Source: Labrenzia sp. R4_2 (GTDB lineage Bacteria > Pseudomonadota > Alphaproteobacteria > Rhizobiales > Stappiaceae). From it: a DNA stretch of 64,000 nucleotides. The DNA lies in the NCBI RefSeq assembly GCF_017743865.1, contig NZ_JAGHRJ010000007.1, forward strand, positions 106,223 through 170,222, given 5' to 3'. The position numbers and the translations under genes are program-made. How positions within the stretch are numbered: the stretch's first letter is position 1; each line of letters starts with the position of its first letter. The notes beneath the pieces were generated by a model. That model saw only the letters and a list, made by a program, of their open reading frames with translations, was not told the DNA's origin and ran no database searches. Shown in pieces: positions 43,388-52,076 of this stretch.

Positions 43388-43424
43388 CGCTGTGCCTTCT
43401 TTGCCTTTGGGCCCAAATTTACTC

Positions 43425-45212
43425 TTACTGCGTCAGCACGTCGGCGGCCGTGTCGAGCGACACCGGTGCGTCGGCGAGCAGAAGATCGGTCGCCGCCTTT
43501 TCAAAGCCGGTTTCGCCAACCTTCAGCGGGTCTTGAGCCCGCAGCCGGTGGTCGATCACCATCCGGGCAAGCAGCAGTCGCCGAGCATCGCGGCCAGCTG
43601 CGCCCAGCGCCGAGCCTTCGGTTGCGAGCAATGTGGCGGTCGCAGAATTGTAAACCGCACTGGAGGCCTTGCGCGCCAGTGTCTGGTTGCCGCTCATGGC
43701 AACGTCTTCGGCAAAATCGATGGCCTGCTGGACGGTGCTGCGCAGTTCGCCCTTGAACTGGCCCGGCATGTCGGAGCTGGTGTCGATTTGATCCATCAGC
43801 TCGTCTTTTAGATCCTTGTGCGCACCGACCTTGGCAATCGCACGTGTCGTGATGTCGAGCGAGTTGATGTTGGAGGTGCCCTCCCACAAGACACCCAAAT
43901 GCGCATCGCGAACCAAACGGGCATTGACGAAATCTTCGATGTACCCGTTGCCGCCGCGCACTTCCATCGCACCCGTTGCAACGCGAACGTTGTCGCGGGC
44001 GGTCCGGTATTTGTGCGCCGGGGTCAGGATCCGGGTGATCATTTGCGCCCGCTCATCACCTGCCTCCGCCAGACTGATCTGATTGCCTAGATAGAGTGTA
44101 ATCGACAACGCCTGTTCGGTCGGCAGCATCAGTTTCATCAACTGGCGGCGCAGCAGCGGCTTGTCGATGATCTTTTCTTGAAACGCACGCCGGTTCTGGG
44201 CTGTGACCAGCGCCTCGTTGAGGCAGCGGCGCATCATGGCGGCGGCCCGGCACCCATGGGACAGGCGCGACAGGGACACCTGATCCATCATCATTTTCAG
44301 GCCCTTGTTTTCATGCGGGCCCACTTCTCCAAGCGGATAGGCTACGGCGCCATCAAAAACGATCTCGCCTGACGCCATCGAGCGGCTGCCGAGTTTGTTC
44401 TTCAACCGCACAATCCGGTAGGAATTCCGGCTGCCGTCGTCCAGGCGGCGCGGCAGGGCGAAGAGCCCCAGTCCCTTGTTGCCAACGGGAGCGCCTTCTG
44501 GGCGGGCAAGCAGAAGGGCGACATCACCATCCGTGCAGGAGCAGAACCACTTTTCGCCATAGAGTTTCCAGTTGCCATCCTCGAAACGCGCTTCCAGCTG
44601 GATGTTGGAGACATCCGACCCACCGGGCCGTTCAGTCATGAACTGAGCACCCTTGAGCATGGTCCTGGTGTCCTGACTTGTCAGGCCATCGTAGAAGCGG
44701 GCCTTTGTGGCCTCGTCCCCATAATCCTTGATCAAGGTCGCCGTCGTTTCCGTGGCCGAAATCGGGCAGAGCTGACCGAATTCCGACTGGCCGAAGATGT
44801 ATTGGAAAATGAATTTCACCGTGTGGGACATTGGCTTGTCCCAACCAAACAAACCCGGCTTATGGATCATCGCGGCCAGGCCATAATCGCCCAGCGCAAC
44901 GTCTTCCATGTTTCGGTAGGCCGGATGGAATTCGATCCAATCTTCGAACCGTCCCCGCGGATCCCGGTGATGGAGAACAGGTATGTGCTTGTCCGCCATG
45001 CGGGACCAGTCATCCACCTCGTCGCCGACCAGCGCACCGAATGTCTCCAGATGCGGCTCAAGGTGGGCCCGCAGATCGTCCGGCAGGTAAAGGGTAACAA
45101 GATCCTGAAGGCTCTTGTCGATGCCATAAAAGTTCAATCCGTGGCAATCAGGCGCCACCAGGTTGGCAAGCTCTGGGGTTGGCAATGTATGGTGTTGCGG
45201 TTGAACATTCAT
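43425..45212 (-). CDS. AidB-like acyl-CoA dehydrogenase (second of tandem pair)
   Basis: This 595-residue protein is longer than ordinary ACADs and has the AidB-type N-terminal extension (HRDPRGRFEDWIEFHPAYRNM, then EFGQLCPISATETTA). It has MTERPGGSDVSNIQLEA, LYGEKWFCSCTDGD, the SLSRLSHGCRAAAMMRRCLNEA helix, and the arm VLWEGTSNINSLDITTRAI, in which the catalytic glutamate is kept (WEG). A helical domain of about 120 residues follows. It is strongly similar along its whole length to the upstream gene at 45276. The role is likely an acyl-CoA oxidation step; AidB itself binds DNA, so function is not certain. Confidence 0.87.
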   Translation of the reverse strand: MNVQPQHHTLPTPELANLVAPDCHGLNFYGIDKSLQDLVTLYLPDDLRAHLEPHLETFGALVGDEVDDWSRMADKHIPVLHHRDPRGRFEDWIEFHPAYRNMEDVALGDYGLAAMIHKPGLFGWDKPMSHTVKFIFQYIFGQSEFGQLCPISATETTATLIKDYGDEATKARFYDGLTSQDTRTMLKGAQFMTERPGGSDVSNIQLEARFEDGNWKLYGEKWFCSCTDGDVALLLARPEGAPVGNKGLGLFALPRRLDDGSRNSYRIVRLKNKLGSRSMASGEIVFDGAVAYPLGEVGPHENKGLKMMMDQVSLSRLSHGCRAAAMMRRCLNEALVTAQNRRAFQEKIIDKPLLRRQLMKLMLPTEQALSITLYLGNQISLAEAGDERAQMITRILTPAHKYRTARDNVRVATGAMEVRGGNGYIEDFVNARLVRDAHLGVLWEGTSNINSLDITTRAIAKVGAHKDLKDELMDQIDTSSDMPGQFKGELRSTVQQAIDFAEDVAMSGNQTLARKASSAVYNSATATLLATEGSALGAAGRDARRLLLARMVIDHRLRAQDPLKVGETGFEKAATDLLLADAPVSLDTAADVLTQ

Positions 45213-45275
45213 TTTGAAATCCTCCCAATAGGGTCTTGGTCCCGGTAGTCTCCGGCCGGCCTGTTGAATTGCAAT

Positions 45276-47066
45276 TCAGAGAGATAAGGTCTGTTCAGCT
45301 GCCCCGATCGAAACCGGGGCGTCGCTCAAAAGAAGATCTGTTGCAGCTGTCTCGAAGGCGCTGTCGCCAGTGGACAGTGGATCTTGCGGCGACAGACGGT
45401 GGTCGATCACCATTCGCGCCAGCAACAGCCTGCGCGCATCACCACCATCTGCGCCAAGGCGCGCACCTTCGCAGGCCAAAAGAACAGCGGTCGCGGAATG
45501 GTAGACGGCACTGGCGGCCTGGCGGGCAAGGCACTCTTCCCCGCGCCGGGCGATTTCTTCGTCTAGATCCAACGACTTAAGCAGAGATGATTTCAAGACG
45601 CCGGCAAAAGAGCCTGGCAGTCCCGAACAGCCGTCGATCTGCGCCAGCAGAGCGGATCTCAAGTCGTTGTGGGCCTCTGTCCGTCCGATGGCTCGCGTTG
45701 TGATGTCCAGCGCATTGATGTTGGACGTTCCTTCCCACAGAAGGCCAACATGGGCATCCCGGACGAGACGGGCATTGACGAAGTCCTCGATATACCCGTT
45801 GCCACCACGGACCTCCATCGCCCCCGTCGCCACGCGGATGTTGTCGCGCGCTGTTCGGTATTTATGCGCCGGGGTCAGGATCCGGGCAACGCGCTCGGCA
45901 TGAGCGTCGCCGTTCCCGGCCGAGGTCAAAACAGTGCCTAGATAGAGCGTCATCGACAACGACTGTTCGGTCGGCACCATGAGCTTCATGAGCTGCCGGC
46001 GCAGCAAGGGCTTATCGATGATTGTTTCGCCGAACGCCCTTCGGTTTCCGGCAACCGTCATGGCCTCGTTGAGACACCGGCGCATCATGGAGGCAGCACG
46101 GGCACCATGAGACAGGCGGGACAAGGACACCTGGTTCATCATCATCTTGAGACCGGGGTTTTCCTTTGCCCCGACATCGCCAAGCGGATAGGCAACCGCG
46201 CCCTCAAATACCACCTCGCCAGACGCCATGGAGAGCGTGCCAAGTTTGTCTTTCAGACGGACAATCCGGTAAGCGTTCCGGCCGCCATCCTCCAGGCAGC
46301 GCGGCAAAGCAAAAACTGCCAGGCCCTTGTTTCCTGCCGGGGCACCTTGCGGGCGGCCAAGCACCAGCACGACATCGGCATCAGCGGCGGAACAGAACCA
46401 CTTTTCTCCATGGAGCCGCCATGTGCCGTTTTCATTCCGGGCCTCGACGGCGAGTTGCGACACATCTGACCCGCCGTGGCGTTCGGTCATAAACTGTCCG
46501 CCGGACATCCGGGTCTCTGGATCCTGGCTGATCAACCGGTCATAAAACCGCTCCTTAAGCGCCTCATTGCCAAATTTCTTGATCATGGCGGCCGTGGTTT
46601 CTGTCATCGAGATCGGACACAGCTGACCGAACTCCGATTGCCCGAGCAAATACTGGAAGAGAAACTTGACCGTGTGCGGCATCGGTTCGGGCCAGCCGAA
46701 CACCCCCGGTTTTCCAGTCATGCCGGCCATTGCGAAGTCGCAGAACGTGATCTGCTCCATGCGTTTGTAGGCCGGATGAAACTCGATCCAGTCCTCAAAC
46801 CGGCCACACGGATCCCGGTGATGGAGAACCGGCACGTGCCGGTCGGCCGTTCTGGAAAGCGTATCAATTTCACCGCCCACCAAAGCCCCGAACTCTTGCA
46901 GTTTCGGCCAGAGATGGACGCGCAAATCTTCAGGTAAGTACAACGTCAGAAGATCCTGAAGGCTGCGGTCGATCTCAAAGAAGTTCTGTCCATGGCAATC
47001 CGGCGCGACCAGTTCGGCGAGCTCGCCTTGAGGCAGAGAGACGGGCTGGCCTGTGTGAATGTTCAT
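45276..47066 (-). CDS. AidB-like acyl-CoA dehydrogenase (first of tandem pair)
   Basis: This 596-residue paralogue of the next gene shares the order of motifs and many identical stretches (LAELVAPDCHGQNFFEIDRSLQDLLTLYLPEDLR; SLSRLSHGARAASMMRRCLNEA; LLWEGTSNINALDITTRAIG). The WEG glutamate is present. The ATG at 47066 has GGAG 8 bp upstream; the frame extends to 47156 into the upstream gene. The copies probably arose by tandem duplication and may have split substrates or form a heteromer. Confidence 0.87.
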   Translation of the reverse strand: MNIHTGQPVSLPQGELAELVAPDCHGQNFFEIDRSLQDLLTLYLPEDLRVHLWPKLQEFGALVGGEIDTLSRTADRHVPVLHHRDPCGRFEDWIEFHPAYKRMEQITFCDFAMAGMTGKPGVFGWPEPMPHTVKFLFQYLLGQSEFGQLCPISMTETTAAMIKKFGNEALKERFYDRLISQDPETRMSGGQFMTERHGGSDVSQLAVEARNENGTWRLHGEKWFCSAADADVVLVLGRPQGAPAGNKGLAVFALPRCLEDGGRNAYRIVRLKDKLGTLSMASGEVVFEGAVAYPLGDVGAKENPGLKMMMNQVSLSRLSHGARAASMMRRCLNEAMTVAGNRRAFGETIIDKPLLRRQLMKLMVPTEQSLSMTLYLGTVLTSAGNGDAHAERVARILTPAHKYRTARDNIRVATGAMEVRGGNGYIEDFVNARLVRDAHVGLLWEGTSNINALDITTRAIGRTEAHNDLRSALLAQIDGCSGLPGSFAGVLKSSLLKSLDLDEEIARRGEECLARQAASAVYHSATAVLLACEGARLGADGGDARRLLLARMVIDHRLSPQDPLSTGDSAFETAATDLLLSDAPVSIGAAEQTLSL

Positions 47067-47110
47067 GAACGCAGTCTCCAAAACAAAAGGGCGCGGCAAA
47101 AATTCTGAAC

Positions 47111-48277
47111 TCAATAGGACTTCGGCAGCCCCAATACCCGTTCGGCGATATGACAAAGGATCAGCTGCTGACTGACCGGCGCCAGGCGGGGGATCATGGC
47201 CTCGCGCATGTACCGCTCGACGTGGTATTCCCGGGCATACCCAAACCCGCCATGGGTCATGACCGCCTGCTGGCAGGCCTCAAACCCGGCTTCCGAACCC
47301 AGATACTTCACGGCATTGGCCGCCGGGCCGCAGGGCAGACCGGCGTCATACTGGCGGGCAGCTTCCAGCGCCATCAGCCAGGCGGATTCCAGCATCATCC
47401 AGTTGCGCGCGAGCGGGTGCTGGATGCCCTGGTTCTGCCCGATCTGCCGGTCAAAGACGACACGCTCCTTGGCATAGGCGCAGGCTTTGCGCAGCGCGGC
47501 ATGGCCCAGACCAATGGCTTCCGATCCGATCAGGATCCGTTCCGGGTTCATGCCGAGCAGGATTGCCCGGAACCCTTCGCCTTCTTCTCCAATGAGATTT
47601 TCCGCAGGGATCTCGAAATCCTCAAAGAAGAGTTCATTACAATCAACCGTCTTCCGGCCCATCTTCTCGATCTCCCGGATCGAAATCTGGTCACGGTTGA
47701 AATCGGTGTAGAACAGGCTGAGCCCTTGCGTCGGTTTTTCGACCTCTTCAAGCGGTGTTGTGCGGGCCAGAAGAAGGATTTTTTCCGCGACCTGCGCCGT
47801 GGAGATCCAAACCTTTTGACCGTTGACCACATAACGCTCTCCTTGACGCCGGGCGGCCGTTTTCAGGTGGGTCGTGTTCAATCCAGTGTTGGGCTCGGTA
47901 ACAGCGAAGCAGGTGCGTTCCTGACCTGCGACGACCGGCGGCAACATGCGCCTCTTCTGCTCGTCGGTGCCGAAGACAACCACCGGTGAAAGACCGAAGA
48001 TGTTCATATGCACGGCAGAGGCGCCAGAGAGCCCGGCCCCGGATTCGGCAATCGTGCGCATCATGATGGCAGCTTCAGTAATCCCAAGGCCTGCGCCGCC
48101 ATAGGCTTCAGGGATACAAATGCCAAGCCAGCCAGCCTGGGCCAGGGCCTGAAAAAACTCGGTTGGAAAGCCGCCAGCCTTGTCTTTTTCGAGCCAGTAG
48201 GCGTCATCGAACTGGCTGCAGAGGCTTGCAACAGCATCCTGAATGGCCGTTCTGTCGGGGGAAAGCTGGATATCCAT
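47111..48277 (-). CDS. Acyl-CoA dehydrogenase family protein
   Basis: This 388-residue ACAD starts MDIQLSPDRTAIQDAVASLCSQFDD and has CFAVTEPNTGLNTTHLKTAA, VVNGQKVWISTAQ, RVVFDRQIGQNQGIQHPLARNWM and MTHGGFGYAREYHVERYMREA. The C-terminal arm reads RLAPVSQQLILCHIAERVLGL, so the YEG glutamate is absent; this APVS type is known among FadE-like enzymes. The ATG at 48277 has GAGG upstream. It is the second gene of the IclR-linked leftward unit, 7 bp after the CoA-transferase. Confidence 0.88.
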   Translation of the reverse strand: MDIQLSPDRTAIQDAVASLCSQFDDAYWLEKDKAGGFPTEFFQALAQAGWLGICIPEAYGGAGLGITEAAIMMRTIAESGAGLSGASAVHMNIFGLSPVVVFGTDEQKRRMLPPVVAGQERTCFAVTEPNTGLNTTHLKTAARRQGERYVVNGQKVWISTAQVAEKILLLARTTPLEEVEKPTQGLSLFYTDFNRDQISIREIEKMGRKTVDCNELFFEDFEIPAENLIGEEGEGFRAILLGMNPERILIGSEAIGLGHAALRKACAYAKERVVFDRQIGQNQGIQHPLARNWMMLESAWLMALEAARQYDAGLPCGPAANAVKYLGSEAGFEACQQAVMTHGGFGYAREYHVERYMREAMIPRLAPVSQQLILCHIAERVLGLPKSY

Positions 48278-48284
48278 TGTCGCC

Positions 48285-49502
48285 TCAAGCTGGAACCGAT
48301 TCAGACGCCGGGGCGGAGACAATCCCCGACTGCAGCAATTCGTAGATCGTGTCTTCGCTGAGCCCGGTTTCCTTCAGAACTTCAACGGTATGCTCGCCAA
48401 GGTTTGGCGGTGGCCGGCGTTTGCTTGACGGTGTCCGGGACCATCTGGTCGGTACTTTCGTGCGCCGCATCCGGCCTTCGCTTGGGTGATCGTACGTCTC
48501 GAAAAAGCCGACATCGTTGAGATGCGGGTCGTCCAGCAGGCTCTCAATGGAGTGCATCGGCATAACCGGGATGTCCGCGGTCTCAAGCAGAGCGAGCCAT
48601 TCGCTGCTGGCTTTCGTCTTGGTGACTTCACTGACAGCTTTGCAAAGATCGTCAAAGTGCTCTTGCCGCCCGGTGAAAGTGGAGAACCTGTTGTCAGCCG
48701 ACAGAACGGCTGGCTTTCCGGTAGCCTCCAGAAACCGGCCCCACTGCGCATCGGAATAAAGAAGCAGGCAAATGTAGCCATCTTTCGTGCGTATCGGCCT
48801 GCGGGCTTTCGATGTGAGACGGTGATATCCGCCAGCATCAAGCGGCGGTTCAAAGGATAGGCCGCCCAGATGATCCCCGAGAACAAAATGAGCCACGGTC
48901 TCAAACATCGGAATACCGATCTGTTGACCTTCGCCAGTCCGGCCCTTGTGAACGAGCGCTGCAAGAATCGCGTTGGCAGCGGCCAAACCAAATGCCCGGT
49001 CGGCAATCGCATTCGGGAAATAGCGCGGCACCCCGCCGCTCGCCTTGGCCTGTAGGAACGGCAGCCCGACAGCACCCTGGATGAGATCATCATAGGCAGG
49101 CCGTCCTGAATACCGGCCACCTTCATCAAATCCAAGAAGCGCGGTGTAGATGACGTCCGGTTTGACCGCCTGAATGGTGTCGTAGGAGAGGCCCAAGCGC
49201 ATCATCGCTTTCGGACGGCTGTTGGTGACGAAGATATCGGCGGTCCGGATCAGGCCCAGCAAGACCTCGCGGCCGTCTTCCGTTTTCAGGTCAAGGCAAA
49301 CGGAGCGCTTGTTGTAGTTGGCATTCATATAAAGCGGGCCCATGGCCGCCGACCGCATTGGTCCCACCTGGCGCAACATGTCACCGGACGGGGATTCAAT
49401 CTTGATGACGTCGGCGCCGTAGTCGCCCAGCGTCTGCGTCGCAACCGGTCCGGCGAGCACCGCCGACATGTCTATGACACGTATGCCTTCCAAAGGGCCC
49501 AT
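48285..49502 (-). CDS. CaiB/BaiF family CoA-transferase (405 aa)
   Basis: This class III CoA-transferase starts MGPLEGIRVIDMSAVLAGPVATQTLGDYGADVIKIESPSGD and has NANYNKRSVCLDLKTEDG, VTNSRPKAMMRLGLSYD and DVIYTALLGFDEGGRYSGRPAYDD. The catalytic aspartate is likely the D of NAIADRAFGLAAAN. It is the first gene of the leftward unit with three acyl-CoA dehydrogenases. A 31-bp inverted element ending 17 bp before its start is shared with the TRAP operon at 50905, which points to IclR control. Confidence 0.9.
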   Translation of the reverse strand: MGPLEGIRVIDMSAVLAGPVATQTLGDYGADVIKIESPSGDMLRQVGPMRSAAMGPLYMNANYNKRSVCLDLKTEDGREVLLGLIRTADIFVTNSRPKAMMRLGLSYDTIQAVKPDVIYTALLGFDEGGRYSGRPAYDDLIQGAVGLPFLQAKASGGVPRYFPNAIADRAFGLAAANAILAALVHKGRTGEGQQIGIPMFETVAHFVLGDHLGGLSFEPPLDAGGYHRLTSKARRPIRTKDGYICLLLYSDAQWGRFLEATGKPAVLSADNRFSTFTGRQEHFDDLCKAVSEVTKTKASSEWLALLETADIPVMPMHSIESLLDDPHLNDVGFFETYDHPSEGRMRRTKVPTRWSRTPSSKRRPPPNLGEHTVEVLKETGLSEDTIYELLQSGIVSAPASESVPA

Positions 49503-49518
49503 GCGAAAAACCTTGTTT

Positions 49519-49549
49519 TATGTCTACATATATGAATAATAAGTCCATA
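49519..49549. promoter_or_regulatory. Candidate IclR operator before CoA-transferase unit
   Basis: TATGTCT (49519-49525) and AGTCCATA (49542-49549) form an imperfect inverted repeat with ATATATG between them. The same arrangement, with identical 31-bp length, occurs at 50747-50777. The site begins 17 bp upstream of the leftward ATG, so binding would block the promoter or ribosome site. Confidence 0.6.
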
Positions 49550-49703
49550 TATTGAAACATTGTCAAGCCAATCATCGATGATTGCTCGCGTTTTGTGGGA
49601 AAGCGCGATAGAAGACCGAGACTAGAAATGAAGACTTCGACAGGCTGCCCGGTTGCGCCGACACGCTGCGGAATCAACGCCTTGCAACAAAAGACCGTGC
49701 CCC

Positions 49704-50474
49704 ATGGCTGTTAAACAGATCCAGAATGCACTCGATCTGATCGAGTATTTCGCCCGCACCAAAAAACCGGCAAGTCTGGCGGAACTTCAGCAGCATTTCG
49801 GCTGGCCGCGATCGAGCGCCTACAATATTTTGAACACATTGGTGGAACGCGGCTACATGTATGAGCCTGCGCGGCGCGGCGGCTACTATCCAACGCCTCG
49901 GCTCGCCAGCGTTGCTGAAAGCATCATGTCGGCGGATCCGCTCAATGAACGGCTTGCGGAACTCTTACAGAAACTTGCTGATGAAACCGGCGAAACGGCA
50001 ATACTCGCCGCACCCGCCGGACGGTTTTCCGTTTATCTCGACGTCATTGAATCCCCCTCGCCCATTCGCTACGCAGCGCATGTGGGCATGCGGATCCCGA
50101 TCCACGCCGGGGCTTCCGGGCGCGCGCTTTTATCTCTCTATTCAGAAGCCGAGCGCGCGGCCCTTTTGAGCAAGGTCTCCTTTGACCGGTATGGCGCAAA
50201 CGCCCTGATGACGGCCGAAGACGTTGAAGCGGCACTTGCAAAATCCAGGGACCGCGGTTGGTACCAGAGCATTCGTGAATACAGCGCGGACCTCGCAGCA
50301 ATTGCCATTCCAGTGATGGTCGATGACCGCAGATTTGCAGTTGTTGTTGCCGGCCCGCAGTACAGGCTTGAAGACAAGTGCGCTGATGTTGCCGCGACCT
50401 TGCAAAGGCTGACGGCAGAGTTTGGCTTTTCAAGCAACGAGATCACGTCAGACCCGATTGCGGTCAGCCATTAA
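49704..50474 (+). CDS. IclR family transcriptional regulator
   Basis: This 256-residue regulator starts MAVKQIQNALDLIEYFARTKKPASLAELQQHFGWPRSSAYNILNTLVERGYM, the IclR winged helix. The ligand-binding domain follows with AAHVGMRIPIHAGASGRALLSL and IREYSADLAAIAIPVM. It sits between the leftward CoA-transferase/ACAD unit and the rightward TRAP unit, both preceded by the same 31-bp operator candidate. The ligand may be the imported acid or its CoA ester. The ATG at 49704 lacks a clear ribosome site; the frame is open to 49653. Confidence 0.88.
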   Translation: MAVKQIQNALDLIEYFARTKKPASLAELQQHFGWPRSSAYNILNTLVERGYMYEPARRGGYYPTPRLASVAESIMSADPLNERLAELLQKLADETGETAILAAPAGRFSVYLDVIESPSPIRYAAHVGMRIPIHAGASGRALLSLYSEAERAALLSKVSFDRYGANALMTAEDVEAALAKSRDRGWYQSIREYSADLAAIAIPVMVDDRRFAVVVAGPQYRLEDKCADVAATLQRLTAEFGFSSNEITSDPIAVSH

Positions 50475-50904
50475 TCCAGGCGATTAACCTCGAGTAGCGA
50501 CCTCGTTCAAAGAACCGTTCGCTTGCCGTAGTCGTGCCACGCCTACGGCTGCCACCGTACTCGACAATCGATAGGCGTCGGCGGTCGGCGCTATCGCGTA
50601 TCCGGTCTCTCGGGCGAGACTACGGTCTTATCAAATCTATAACTTGTTATTTTCATTTCTTTATTTGCCCAAGACGATTTCCCAATCCTGCGGAAAATAT
50701 TCCTTGCCGGTGACCAGACGGGCTGAAAGTCAAAATTGCCGTCTGGACATATGTCTCGATATATGGTCATTTAGTCCATAAATAAGAACAAAGAGAAATA
50801 CCACCCTCGCTCAACCGACACCTTCAGGAACGGGTCAGCAGAGGAGAGAACGGGCACTGAGCCCGAAAACCGCCGTTTGGCGGATCTCAATTGGGAGGAA
50901 AAAG
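50475..50904. promoter_or_regulatory. Intergenic region before second TRAP operon
   Basis: About 430 bp. It holds a weak hairpin (GTCTC 50605-50609 with GAGAC 50616-50620) that could end iclR transcription, an AT-rich stretch at 50635-50670, and the IclR operator candidate at 50747-50777. No ORF in it looks coding. Confidence 0.5.
50747..50777. promoter_or_regulatory. Candidate IclR operator before second TRAP operon
   Basis: TATGTCT (50747-50753), ATATATG and AGTCCATA (50770-50777) repeat the element found at 49519-49549 with the same spacing. It lies about 130 bp upstream of the DctP-type start. Confidence 0.6.
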
Positions 50905-51942
50905 ATGAAACGCATCAAAAACGCGGTCTGCGGTGCTGTTGCTGCCGGTTTATTTGCAGCGCTTCTGCCGCAACCGGTCATGGCTGCAAATGTTGATGGC
51001 CCGCCAGTCTTCTGGAAGTTCTCGGTTTGGGGCAAATCGCGGGCTTTGACAGCCGGCCCGGAACACCTTGCAGCGCGGCTTGCCGAAGAAACTGGCGGAA
51101 AGTTCCAGCTCAAGATCTTTTACGGCGATCAGCTGTCCAAGGCGAAAGAGAACCTCGACGGCATGAGGGTCAATGCTTTTGAAGCTGCGATCGTCTGCAA
51201 TTTCTACCATCCGGCAAAAACACCTGCCTTGATGGTCATGAGCCTACCATTCCTGCCGATCAAGGATTTCGACACGTCGATCGCTGTGCGCGATGCGCTT
51301 TATCAGCATCCGGTTACCGTGTCCGATCTGGAGAAATGGAACGCCATCAGCTATGCGTCGACGCACTTGCCCCAGTATGAATTCATGGGGACTGGTGAGC
51401 CGCCGAAAACCCTCGAGGATTGGAACGGCCTGCGGGTGCGCGCCGGCGGCGGTGTTGGCCTGGCCATGGAAAAACTCGGCGCAGTGCGGCAGTCCATGCC
51501 AGCGACGGAAGTCTACACCGCGCTTCAGCGCGGCATTGCCGACGCAGTGTCCTTTCCTTTCACGTATGCGCATGGTGCCTACAAACTGCAGGAAGTGGCG
51601 AGCTGGTTCACGGGAAACCTAAAGCCCGGCACTGCTGACTGCCCGATCGTTCTGAACAAGACGTCCTATGAAAGTCTTCCAGATCAATACAAGGATCTGC
51701 TCGCGTCGCTAAAACCCGAGGTCGATGAAGTCTATCGCGAGGTTTATGGCAAAGCCGACGAGAAGTATCTTCCCATTTTCCAGGAAGCACTGACTGAGGT
51801 CACCTACGACCCGGCAACGCGGGAAGAATTCAAAAGTGTCGCCGGTGAACCGATCTGGCGCCAATGGGTTTCGGACAATCAGGAAAGCTTTGACGCACAA
51901 AGCATTCTGGACACGGTTCTGAATGCCGGCAGCGGCAGCTAA
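50905..51942 (+). CDS. TRAP transporter solute-binding protein, DctP family (second system)
   Basis: This 345-residue protein has a signal peptide ending VMAAN and the pattern FWKFSVWGKSRALTAGPEHLAARLAEETGGKFQLKIFYGDQLSKAKENLDG, typical of TRAP binding proteins. The pocket region includes DWNGLRVRAGGGVGLAMEKLG with the conserved arginine. A GGGAGGAAAAAG site precedes the ATG. It is not closely similar to the first DctP-type protein, so the two systems probably bring in different compounds. IclR control is suggested by the operator upstream. Confidence 0.88.
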   Translation: MKRIKNAVCGAVAAGLFAALLPQPVMAANVDGPPVFWKFSVWGKSRALTAGPEHLAARLAEETGGKFQLKIFYGDQLSKAKENLDGMRVNAFEAAIVCNFYHPAKTPALMVMSLPFLPIKDFDTSIAVRDALYQHPVTVSDLEKWNAISYASTHLPQYEFMGTGEPPKTLEDWNGLRVRAGGGVGLAMEKLGAVRQSMPATEVYTALQRGIADAVSFPFTYAHGAYKLQEVASWFTGNLKPGTADCPIVLNKTSYESLPDQYKDLLASLKPEVDEVYREVYGKADEKYLPIFQEALTEVTYDPATREEFKSVAGEPIWRQWVSDNQESFDAQSILDTVLNAGSGS

Positions 51943-51956
51943 CACAGATTGAAAGG

Positions 51957-51975
51957 CACCGGCCCTGAGCCGGTG
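51957..51975 (+). terminator. Hairpin between dctP-like and dctQ-like genes
   Basis: CACCGGC pairs with GCCGGTG around a 5-nt loop, 15 bp after the dctP-type stop, followed by a pyrimidine-rich run. It may be a leaky terminator or a stabiliser that gives more binding protein than permease. Confidence 0.6.
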
Positions 51976-52076
51976 TCTTCCTTACAGTTGTTCATTCCTG
52001 CGTCCTGAGTCTCATCACAGATTGCGGGAACAGTCCCCCTTCCCGCAATCTGACCAGCTTCGGAATCTGATTTCCC

